Source: Bacillota bacterium
GTDB lineage: Bacteria > Bacillota_I > Bacilli_A > RFN20 > CAG-288
Direction: 5' to 3'
Length of the DNA: 20,114 nucleotides
NCBI GenBank assembly: GCA_023398335.1
Contig: JAEWSJ010000019.1
Span: 1-20,114 of the forward strand
Part shown: positions 1 to 6,402 of the stretch, piece after piece
Numbering within the stretch: the stretch's first letter is position 1
Layout: the number at the start of each line of letters is the position of its first letter
Program-made: the position numbers and the translations under genes
The notes under the pieces: generated by a model
What the model was told of the DNA's origin: nothing
Seen by the model: only the letters and a program-made list of their open reading frames with translations
Database searches by the model: none

Positions 1-161
1 CCTTTGTGGATTAATCCTAATCCGGCACACGATATAACTCCTACTCCTCCTTCATTTGCAACGGCCGATGCCAGCCCCGAAAGAGATACTCCAACTCCCA
101 TGCCACCTTGTACTATGGGGAGTTTAACTTCTAAATTTCCAATAAAAAACGATTTCATCAT
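1..161 (-). CDS. Nitronate monooxygenase / FabK-like flavin oxidoreductase, 5' part only
   Basis: Reading the minus strand from 161 gives an open frame of 53 full codons that runs off the left edge. The predicted N-terminus has the hallmark start of the NAD(P)H-dependent flavin oxidoreductase / nitronate monooxygenase family: a short lead, then LPIVQGGMGVGVS (first beta strand and FMN-binding turn), then ASAVANEGGVGVISCAG. Family members are cytoplasmic FMN-dependent TIM-barrel enzymes of about 310-360 residues that oxidise nitronates or, in the FabK branch, reduce enoyl-ACP; this fragment cannot separate the two. Two adjacent ATGs (159-161 and 156-158) could start translation and no Shine-Dalgarno decides between them. 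It lies 103 bp downstream of the AraC gene on the same strand and has no evident link to the polysaccharide operon. Confidence 0.85.
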   Translation of the reverse strand, partial: MMKSFFIGNLEVKLPIVQGGMGVGVSLSGLASAVANEGGVGVISCAGLGLIHK

Positions 162-185
162 ACTTGAAATATGTCTCACAATTAT

Positions 186-234
186 GGCATAAAGGTAGTA
201 GTTGGAGCATGAACACAAGTAGGACTTTTATGCC
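186..234. repeat. 11-bp imperfect inverted repeat between araC-like and NMO-like genes
   Basis: Bases 186-196 (GGCATAAAGGT) pair with 224-234 (ACTTTTATGCC) over 11 positions with one G-T wobble, enclosing 27 bases. It lies in the 103-bp gap between the AraC-type regulator and the flavin oxidoreductase. No T-run follows on either strand, so it is not a convincing intrinsic terminator. It could be a leader hairpin of the oxidoreductase mRNA, an operator, or chance. Confidence 0.35.
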
Positions 235-264
235 TATTACAGGTACTTTCTGGCGTTTTAATGC

Positions 265-1065
265 TTATTGGCGAAATTTTTCCAGAAAGACAGAAGGGGA
301 GAGGATGACTTTTTTCTTGAATATACGCGAAAAGTAAGAGGGGTCTTCAAAGCCGAGGTGGTAAGCAATGGTGCTGACGCTCAATTGGCTGTACACCAAA
401 AGGCGTTTGGCTTCGGCTATTTTAAGTTCCAAAAGAAATTGCTTGGCGGAGCTTCCTGCAAACTTGTGACATAGATCGTTGAGGGAGGGCAACGATACTT
501 GCAGGCTGTTGGCGTATTGTTCCATTGATTGAAACTTGATGTTTTTGGAAAGAATCAGTTCTTTAAACTGACTCAGCAGGGTGCTTTTTTCCTTATGATC
601 AGATTCAACTTCATGCATCTCTTCTGAGATGAGGGAATAAAAATAAGATAGGTCAATCTCGATGCCTGAAGTTACGTTTTTATTAATCATATTCTCAATG
701 ACCAGTTTTAATAACGGAGTTTTCTCGCAGCTGAGGTCTATATAGGGTGAATGAACGGCTATTCCCAGCTGCGCAGCTACTGCTTTGTCGAACATAAGTA
801 CGTAGCCTTTTGCGTCATTGCTATACAGGCGGTTGTGTATTTGCTCCGGTGAGGTAAGGAATATTCTGTTGGGTTGAATGGAATATTCTGCGAAGTCAAT
901 AATGGCTGTTCCATTTCCTTCCGTGAACCAGGTGATGGAATAAAAATTTCGTTTATGGGGCCATGCTAAACCGATTTGATCTATTTTTTCAAGCGGACAA
1001 ACGTAATTTAATACCTGCTTAGATAGCGCAGGGCATATATCTTTAATGGTGTACTCCTTTAACAT
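265..1065 (-). CDS. AraC-family transcriptional regulator
   Basis: A 266-residue cytoplasmic DNA-binding regulator. The last 100 residues (about 165-264) form the double helix-turn-helix of the AraC/XylS family: a first HTH around residues 180-200 and a second with the classic pattern IAYHLGFEDPSYFSRIFKKK at about 233-252. Residues 1-110 resemble a cupin-type sensor domain (YSITWFTEGNGTAIID near 42-57), which in this family senses a ligand or mediates dimerisation. Length is typical. The ligand and targets cannot be told from sequence. It lies 71 bp downstream of the ROK regulator on the same strand, so read-through is possible, but base composition is visibly less AT-rich than in the operon and the gene may be older chromosomal context rather than part of the PUL. 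The ATG at 1063-1065 has no clear Shine-Dalgarno. Confidence 0.93.
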   Translation of the reverse strand: MLKEYTIKDICPALSKQVLNYVCPLEKIDQIGLAWPHKRNFYSITWFTEGNGTAIIDFAEYSIQPNRIFLTSPEQIHNRLYSNDAKGYVLMFDKAVAAQLGIAVHSPYIDLSCEKTPLLKLVIENMINKNVTSGIEIDLSYFYSLISEEMHEVESDHKEKSTLLSQFKELILSKNIKFQSMEQYANSLQVSLPSLNDLCHKFAGSSAKQFLLELKIAEAKRLLVYSQLSVSTIAYHLGFEDPSYFSRIFKKKVILSPSVFLEKFRQ

Positions 1066-1136
1066 GGCTCAAAGATATGAATAAAGTGATAGTTGCAGTT
1101 TAAATTCGAAACTTTAACTAAATAGTTCTGCGACTT

Positions 1137-2345
1137 TTATACACTTTCAAACATACGGCTACGAGCTAGCATGCATGCACCAATGATTCCGGCTTTATCT
1201 TTTAGTTTTGAAGTAGTGATAACTGAATCTTTATTAACTAGGTTTAGTGAGTATTTACGAATTGCTGTTCTGATAGGTTGGGTCATGTAATCTCCTGTTA
1301 GTGAGAGAGTTCCACCTATGATGACAAGCTCGGGATTGAAAATATTGATAAGGCCGGCTATTTGTTTGCCTAGCTTCTGCCCAATCTCTTCTACTATTTC
1401 TATACATAGCACATCTTCTTTGTTCACGGCTGCGATAATCTCGTCTAATGTAATAGGAGTTTCACTGTTAATACGTTTTGATAAAATAGAGTTCTCACCT
1501 TTTTTTATACGTTCCAGTAAAATACGATGCAGAGCAGATCCTGATGCTTCTGTTTCTAAACATCCTTTTTTCCCGCAGTGACATATTATTTCATTCTCAA
1601 AAGTGCTAACATGTCCAAATTCTCCTGAAAAACCGGATTTTCCTTTATATATTTTTCCGTCAATAATGATTCCGATCCCTAATCCCCAACTTACATTAAC
1701 GAAAATAATATCTTTTTCTCCTTTTACGCTTCCTTGCATATATTCTCCGTAGGTCATGGCACGTGTATCATTGTCTATAGTGACTGGGTACCCGATTTTT
1801 TCGCTGAGTATATCAGCGAGAGGGCGTTCTTCAAAATTAAACTGACTAAAGCTGAAACCTGATTCGGGATTAACACGTCCGGACACGTTGACATTTATAT
1901 TTAATATCTTCTCTGCATCTACTTCTGCATTCAATATGAAATTGGAAATAAGCTGGCATAATTTATCTAAACCTTCTTTGCTATTTTCAAATAAATAAGG
2001 AATATCCATTTTTAGCTCTACCATATCTCCTTTAAAGTTTATCAACCCGATATTAATTGCAAAATGTTTGATGTCTACACCTACGAAATAACCCGATTCC
2101 GGATTTAATCCGTATAAACTGGGGTGACGGCCTCCACTGGTCTCTAGCTTTCCGTAATCGTTTATGTAGCCGTCTTCACACATTTCACTTATAAGTTTGG
2201 TTATTGTAGGGACACTTAGATCCATCTCTCTAGATAAATCTGTCAGAGTTGAGCTACCATTATATATATAATGAGTAATAATCTTTTTCTTCAATAAAGC
2301 ATTTTTGCTTCCTTTCTCTATTTCCTTTAATAACTGTTGGTTCAT
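1137..2345 (-). CDS. ROK-family transcriptional regulator (NagC/XylR type), likely PUL repressor
   Basis: A 402-residue protein with a winged helix-turn-helix at about 20-70 (STLTDLSREMDLSVPTITKL is the likely HTH) followed by a ROK domain. ROK signatures are DNDT at 191-194, GFSGEFGH at 238-245, and the zinc motif CHCGKKGCLE at 255-264. The N-terminal ATP-binding DxGGT of ROK kinases is replaced by DIKHFAINIG (91-100), so this is a regulator, not a sugar kinase. NagC/Mlc-type relatives repress amino-sugar or sugar uptake genes and release DNA on binding a sugar ligand. It is divergent from an operon holding an AGE epimerase and a sugar permease, a typical amino-sugar context. An 18-bp palindrome overlaps the -7 box of its own candidate promoter, suggesting autoregulation. 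The inducer is inferred to be a GlcNAc- or ManNAc-derived sugar, but is not proven. Confidence 0.93.
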   Translation of the reverse strand: MNQQLLKEIEKGSKNALLKKKIITHYIYNGSSTLTDLSREMDLSVPTITKLISEMCEDGYINDYGKLETSGGRHPSLYGLNPESGYFVGVDIKHFAINIGLINFKGDMVELKMDIPYLFENSKEGLDKLCQLISNFILNAEVDAEKILNINVNVSGRVNPESGFSFSQFNFEERPLADILSEKIGYPVTIDNDTRAMTYGEYMQGSVKGEKDIIFVNVSWGLGIGIIIDGKIYKGKSGFSGEFGHVSTFENEIICHCGKKGCLETEASGSALHRILLERIKKGENSILSKRINSETPITLDEIIAAVNKEDVLCIEIVEEIGQKLGKQIAGLINIFNPELVIIGGTLSLTGDYMTQPIRTAIRKYSLNLVNKDSVITTSKLKDKAGIIGACMLARSRMFESV

Positions 2346-2370
2346 ATAGTCTTATTTTATCTTCCTTTTG

Positions 2371-2378
2371 CAAACATA
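2371..2378 (-). promoter_or_regulatory. Candidate -7 box of the ROK regulator promoter
   Basis: On the minus strand these bases read TATGTTTG, a full match to the Bacteroides -7 consensus TAnnTTTG. It lies 25 bp upstream of the ROK start codon. No TTTG-like -33 element is visible 19 bp further upstream, so support rests on the -7 box and position. Its upstream end overlaps the first palindrome by two bases. Confidence 0.5.
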
Positions 2379-2394
2379 ATAAAATATTTTATTA
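2377..2394. promoter_or_regulatory. 18-bp perfect palindrome, candidate ROK operator O1
   Basis: TAATAAAATATTTTATTA is its own reverse complement across all 18 bases. It sits between the expected -33 and -7 positions of the ROK gene promoter and touches the -7 box, a position suited to autorepression. A copy with one change lies at 2557-2574. NagC/Mlc-like ROK regulators are known to bind AT-rich inverted repeats; assignment to this ROK protein is inference from position and duplication. Confidence 0.6.
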
Positions 2395-2556
2395 ATATGC
2401 GTGTGTATATCTTCTTTTTTGTTTTTTTAAAAGGTCTCCATTATTATCTAATGCAATAGGTTATTATATATTTTGCTTATACATTCCTTATTTAATGCTT
2501 TTTTATTTGTAATGAGGCGTTTAATTCTACTTTATATTAAATAAATAGCAATTATA

Positions 2557-2574
2557 TAATAAAATATTTCATTA
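2557..2574. promoter_or_regulatory. Second 18-bp palindrome (17/18 identical), candidate ROK operator O2
   Basis: TAATAAAATATTTCATTA differs from the palindrome at 2377-2394 by one base (C at 2570). It lies just upstream of the -33 position of the operon promoter, so a bound repressor could block RNA polymerase. Start-to-start spacing from O1 is exactly 180 bp, about 17 helical turns, compatible with looping between the two sites. Confidence 0.58.
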
Positions 2575-2577
2575 TTT

Positions 2578-2608
2578 ATTGTTTATATAATAAATATATG
2601 TATTTTTG
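2578..2608 (+). promoter_or_regulatory. Candidate promoter of the PUL operon
   Basis: The -7 box TATTTTTG (2601-2608) fully matches the Bacteroides consensus TAnnTTTG. ATTG at 2578-2581 matches three of four bases of the -33 TTTG element, with the preferred 19-bp spacer. Transcription would begin near 2613-2617, leaving a leader of about 35 nt before the ATG at 2649. Operator O2 ends four bases upstream of the -33 element. Confidence 0.6.
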
Positions 2609-2648
2609 TGGCATCTAAAGACTTTGTTTAGCTCAAAAAATAAATGGT

Positions 2649-3740
2649 ATGAAAATGAATAATCGAAGAGATTTTCTAAAAAAAACGGCATTAGCTGGCG
2701 CTTCGTTGTTGGCCGCTCCATCTTTATTGGGAAATTCAATAATGGAAGTGGAGAAAAAAGTTACTTCAAAAGGTTTCTCAAGTGGTGAATTTCTTGTTCC
2801 AAAAAATAACGGATTGAAAATAACTGGTACTTTTTTAGATGAAATATCTCATGATATTCCTCATCAGAATTGGGGTGAGAAAGAGTGGGATCTAGATTTT
2901 CAACACATGAAAGGTATTGGTATTGATACGGTGATTTTAATCCGATCGGGTTATAGGAAATTTATTACGTATCCTTCCAAATACCTATTAAGTAAAGGTT
3001 GTTATATGCCATCTGTTGATTTGGTAGATCTTTTCTTAAAATTATCAGAAAAGTATGGTATGAAATTTTATTTTGGGCTGTATGATTCGGGGCATTATTG
3101 GGATACGCATGATATGTCTTGGGAAGTAGAATATAATAAGTATGTGATTGAAGAGATCTGGAATATGTATGGCCAAAAATACACAGGTTTTGGAGGATGG
3201 TACATCAGTACGGAAATAAGTCGTAGTACCAAGGGTGCTATTGATTCTATTCATGCAATGGGTAAGCAATGCAAGGATTTCTCAAACGGTCTTCCTACTT
3301 TTATTTCACCTTGGATTGACGGTAAAAAAGCCATAATGGGAACAGGCAAACTAACTCGAGAAGATGCTGTGTCTGTTGAACAACATGAAAGGGAATGGAA
3401 CGAAATTTTTGATGGAATTCACGATGTAGTCAATGCTTGTGCTTTTCAAGATGGACATATTGATTACGATGAATTGGATGCCTTTTTTGCAGTCAATAAG
3501 AAACTGGCCGATAAATATAATATGGAGTGTTGGACTAACGCAGAAAGTTTTGATAGGGATATGCCGATTCGCTTTCTTCCTATCAAGTTTGATAAACTAC
3601 GTATGAAGTTAGAGGCTGCTAAACGTGCCGGTTATGATAAAGCTATCACTTTTGAATTTTCACATTTTATGAGTCCTCAATCTTCCTACTTACAGGCTGG
3701 GCACTTGTATAATAGATATAGAGAATATTTTAATTTGTAA
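2649..3740 (+). CDS. DUF4434-like TIM-barrel protein with twin-arginine-like signal
   Basis: A 363-residue exported protein, first in the operon. The N-terminus has NRRDFLKK (residues 5-12) followed by a hydrophobic Ala/Leu stretch to about 28, like a Tat signal though lacking the Ser/Thr before RR. From residue 57 (ITGTFLDEISHD, then NWGEKEWDLDFQHMKGIGID) it matches my knowledge of DUF4434, a glycosidase-like TIM-barrel family of unassigned activity. Acidic residues at strand-end-like positions are E189 (GWYISTEIS), D268 (CAFQDGHIDYDEL), E299 (CWTNAESFD) and E336 (FEFSHF), any of which could be catalytic. It precedes the permease gene by 11 bp. A periplasmic glycoside hydrolase role is inferred from fold and context. 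The ATG at 2649 is preferred; Met3 at 2655 is an alternative and either keeps the RR motif. Confidence 0.8.
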   Translation: MKMNNRRDFLKKTALAGASLLAAPSLLGNSIMEVEKKVTSKGFSSGEFLVPKNNGLKITGTFLDEISHDIPHQNWGEKEWDLDFQHMKGIGIDTVILIRSGYRKFITYPSKYLLSKGCYMPSVDLVDLFLKLSEKYGMKFYFGLYDSGHYWDTHDMSWEVEYNKYVIEEIWNMYGQKYTGFGGWYISTEISRSTKGAIDSIHAMGKQCKDFSNGLPTFISPWIDGKKAIMGTGKLTREDAVSVEQHEREWNEIFDGIHDVVNACAFQDGHIDYDELDAFFAVNKKLADKYNMECWTNAESFDRDMPIRFLPIKFDKLRMKLEAAKRAGYDKAITFEFSHFMSPQSSYLQAGHLYNRYREYFNL

Positions 3741-3751
3741 TATTCGGATAT

Positions 3752-5158
3752 ATGAAAGAAAACATCAATATTGGTTATCTTCTATTTCTAGCTGTAGTGG
3801 CTGCGGTTGGTGGCTATCTTTTTGGTTATGATACGGCCGTGATATCTGGTACGATATCACAAATCACAAATCTGTTTCATTTGGATAAGATACAAGAGGG
3901 GTGGTATGTGGGTTGTGCATTGATTGGTTCAATTGTGGGTGTTATATTGGCAGGTCGATTAAGTGATTGTATCGGTAGAAAAGTTACCATGCTTATTTCG
4001 GCCGTTTTATTTTCCATGTCGGCTATCGGGTGTGCAATCTCGGCTTCTTTTTTTGATTTGGTGATTTGGCGTATGGTAGGAGGATTGGGTATTGGAGTTA
4101 TTTCAATCATTTCTCCATTGTATATATCTGAAGTATCTATTGCTAAATATAGAGGAAGATTAGTTGCTCTTTATCAGTTGGCGGTAACTATAGGCTTTTT
4201 AGGTGCTTATTTAGTGAATTATTTATTGCTGGATATGGCACAAAGTGGCACCTTGCTCGGAATATGGTGGCTCGATGGTATAATAGCGACAGAAGTGTGG
4301 AGGGCTATGTTGGGAATGGCTATGTGGCCGGCTATTGCGTTTTTTATTATATTGTTTTTTATACCCGAAAGTCCCCGATGGCTGGTTTTACGTGGAAAAG
4401 AACAACGCGCTAGAACAACTTTACAGAGGATCAATCAATCGGTAGATATTGTCAATAAACAGATAGCAGATATAAAGGAGGTCATTTCCTCAGAAACAAA
4501 TACTGATTGGAAATTAATATTCAAGCCAGGAATATTAAAGGCTGTGATAATAGGTGCAAGCATTGCCATTTTAGGCCAATTTATGGGTGTGAATGCTGTT
4601 TTATATTATGGCCCTTCTATTTTTGAGGAGGCAGGTTTGTCGGGTGGAGATGCGCTTTACAGTCAGGTTCTAGTAGGAATAGTAAATATGCTTACTACAA
4701 TCGTTGCGGTTTTGATTATTGATAAAGTTGGTCGAAAGAAACTGGTTTATTATGGCGTTTCTGGAATGACTTTGTCATTATTGCTAATAGGATTTTATTT
4801 TCATTTTCATATAGCTTACGAATTACCAAATCATTTTCTTCTTTTCTTTTTTCTGTTTTATGTGTTTTGTTGCGCCATCTCTATTTGTGCAGTTATTTTT
4901 GTCTTGTTGTCTGAAATGTACCCCACACGGATTCGCGGACTAGCTATGTCAGTAGCAGGTTTTGCACTTTGGGTGGGCACTTACCTCATTGGTCAGCTTA
5001 CTCCATGGATGCTCCAAAATTTTACCCCCGCAGGAACATTCCTCTTGTTTGCTGTTATGTGTATTCCTTACATGTTAATCGTCTGGAAACTTATTCCTGA
5101 AACAACAGGAAAGTCGCTGGAAGATATTGAACGTTACTGGACTGATTCGAAACAATAA
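3752..5158 (+). CDS. MFS sugar porter (XylE/GLUT-type symporter)
   Basis: A 468-residue inner-membrane permease with about twelve hydrophobic segments. Sugar-porter signatures are all present: GYLFGYDTAVISGTI (residues 21-35), GRLSDCIGRK (68-77), YRGR at 133-136, PESPRWLVLRGKE (205-217), a QFMGVNAVLYYGP segment in TM7 (276-288) containing the sugar-contacting Gln/Asn positions, DKVGRKK after TM8, and PETTGKSLEDIE near the C-terminus. The usual QQ pair of TM7 is GQ here, which may alter specificity. Relatives import monosaccharides with protons. Between a periplasmic hydrolase gene and a cytoplasmic epimerase gene, its likely cargo is the monosaccharide released by this PUL, plausibly ManNAc or GlcNAc, but the sequence alone cannot say which. 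Gaps to its neighbours are 11 and 27 bp. Confidence 0.92.
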   Translation: MKENINIGYLLFLAVVAAVGGYLFGYDTAVISGTISQITNLFHLDKIQEGWYVGCALIGSIVGVILAGRLSDCIGRKVTMLISAVLFSMSAIGCAISASFFDLVIWRMVGGLGIGVISIISPLYISEVSIAKYRGRLVALYQLAVTIGFLGAYLVNYLLLDMAQSGTLLGIWWLDGIIATEVWRAMLGMAMWPAIAFFIILFFIPESPRWLVLRGKEQRARTTLQRINQSVDIVNKQIADIKEVISSETNTDWKLIFKPGILKAVIIGASIAILGQFMGVNAVLYYGPSIFEEAGLSGGDALYSQVLVGIVNMLTTIVAVLIIDKVGRKKLVYYGVSGMTLSLLLIGFYFHFHIAYELPNHFLLFFFLFYVFCCAISICAVIFVLLSEMYPTRIRGLAMSVAGFALWVGTYLIGQLTPWMLQNFTPAGTFLLFAVMCIPYMLIVWKLIPETTGKSLEDIERYWTDSKQ

Positions 5159-5185
5159 CATATCGACCTTAAAAAAATATAGAAT

Positions 5186-6349
5186 ATGGATTTTAAACTA
5201 TTAGCAGAACAGTACAAAAATGAACTGTTCAACCATGTTATTCCCTTTTGGCTTGAAAAATCGCAAGATTTGGAATACGGAGGGTATCTCACTTGCTTGG
5301 AACGTGATGGTAAGGTGTTTGATTCTGATAAGTATATTTGGTTGCAAGGACGCCAAGTTTGGCTTTTTTCTATGCTCTGTAATCAAGTTGAAAAGAAGCA
5401 AGAATGGCTTGATTGTGCTACACAAGGAGGTGAGTTCCTGAAAAAGTATGGTCATGATGGGTACTATAACTGGTACTTTTCACTAGATCGTAAAGGAAAT
5501 CCTTTAATTGAACCTTACAATATTTTCTCATACACTTTTGCTACAATGGCTTTTGGTCAGTTGAGTTTGGCTACGGGCAATAGTGAATATGCTGATATTG
5601 CCAAGAATACATTTGATATTATTCTTTCTAAGACAAATAATCCTAAAGGTAAATGGAATAAAGCGCATCCGGGTACGCGTGATTTGAAGAACTTTGCGCT
5701 ACCAATGATCTTATGTAATTTGGCTTTGGAAATAGAGCATTTATTAGAACCTCAGTTTCTTGAGCAGACTATGGAGACATGTATACATGAAGTGATGGAT
5801 GTGTTTTACAGACCTGAGTTAGGAGGTATTATTGTAGAAAATGTTTTGGCAAATGGTGAATTGTCTGATTCTTTTGAAGGAAGACAGATTACCCCGGGAC
5901 ATGCTATAGAAGCAATGTGGTTTATTATGGACTTAGGTAAAAGATTGGATCGTCCTGAGTTGATTACAAAAGCTAAAGATGTTACATTAACCATGCTTGA
6001 ATATGGATGGGATAAAGAATATGGAGGTATATTTTATTTTATGGATCGTTTGGGACACCCAACGCAACAATTAGAATGGGATCAAAAGTTATGGTGGGTA
6101 CATATTGAAACACTTATTTCGTTATTAAAAGGATACCAACTAACTGGTGATACCAAATGCTTAGAATGGTTTGAAACGGTGCATAATTATGTTTGGAAGC
6201 ATTTCAGAGATCCTCAATATGATGAATGGTTTGGTTATCTGAACCGCCAGGGAGAAGTTTTATTATCTCTGAAGGGAGGAAAATGGAAGGGATGCTTTCA
6301 TGTGCCACGAGGGCTTTATCAATGCTGGCAAGTATTGGAAACCTTGTAA
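5186..6349 (+). CDS. N-acylglucosamine 2-epimerase (AGE/RnBP family)
   Basis: A 387-residue protein without a signal peptide, hence cytoplasmic, with an (alpha/alpha)6-barrel family pattern. It has the AGE/renin-binding-protein version of the motifs: LQGRQVWLF (R56), GRQITPGHAIEAMWF (H239, E242), KLWWVHIETL (H306, E308) and KGGKWKGCFHVPR (H372). H239, E308 and H372 fall on the same numbers, and R56 within one, as residues I recall being essential in the Anabaena AGE. Cellobiose 2-epimerases, the main alternative, usually have GHDIE and WWxQAE at these places, so GlcNAc/ManNAc interconversion is favoured. In Bacteroides an AGE-type NanE feeds sialic-acid-derived ManNAc into GlcNAc use; here no NanA lyase is nearby, so ManNAc or GlcNAc probably comes directly from the glycan. 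An AGE acting on unsubstituted mannose/glucose remains possible. Confidence 0.9.
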   Translation: MDFKLLAEQYKNELFNHVIPFWLEKSQDLEYGGYLTCLERDGKVFDSDKYIWLQGRQVWLFSMLCNQVEKKQEWLDCATQGGEFLKKYGHDGYYNWYFSLDRKGNPLIEPYNIFSYTFATMAFGQLSLATGNSEYADIAKNTFDIILSKTNNPKGKWNKAHPGTRDLKNFALPMILCNLALEIEHLLEPQFLEQTMETCIHEVMDVFYRPELGGIIVENVLANGELSDSFEGRQITPGHAIEAMWFIMDLGKRLDRPELITKAKDVTLTMLEYGWDKEYGGIFYFMDRLGHPTQQLEWDQKLWWVHIETLISLLKGYQLTGDTKCLEWFETVHNYVWKHFRDPQYDEWFGYLNRQGEVLLSLKGGKWKGCFHVPRGLYQCWQVLETL

Positions 6350-6402
6350 TCTATTAATTAATCTAGTTAACCTATATTTTTAAACTTTTAAATTCAGATT
6401 TT

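Larger units (their letters stand above)
2346..2648. promoter_or_regulatory. Divergent intergenic control region
   Basis: A 303-bp, strongly AT-rich region separates the ROK gene from the eleven-gene operon. It contains two near-identical 18-bp palindromes 180 bp apart, one candidate promoter facing each way, and no convincing ORF. The middle part (about 2400-2550) shows T-rich tracts but no further motif that I can support. Confidence 0.8.

Noticed and set aside
4..192. Plus-strand open frame of 62 codons at the left edge
   Set aside because: It is antisense to a frame with a clear nitronate monooxygenase/FabK N-terminal motif, and its Pro/Thr-rich translation resembles no protein start.
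1070..1077. TATCTTTG on the minus strand, matching the -7 consensus, upstream of the AraC gene
   Set aside because: It lies only four bases before the start codon, so transcription would begin at or inside the gene, and no TTTG lies 19 bp upstream. Probably chance.
1137..2345. ROK sugar kinase
   Set aside because: A winged-helix DNA-binding domain precedes the ROK domain and the ATP-binding DxGGT motif is degenerate.
5186..6349. Cellobiose 2-epimerase
   Set aside because: The motifs GHAIEA, KLWWVHIE and GCFHVPR are of the AGE/RnBP type, not the GHDIE and WWxQAE type of cellobiose epimerases.
6350..6402. Separate promoter for susC in the 53-bp AT-rich gap
   Set aside because: No TAnnTTTG box is present; the nearest string lacks the final G. 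AT-richness alone is not support.
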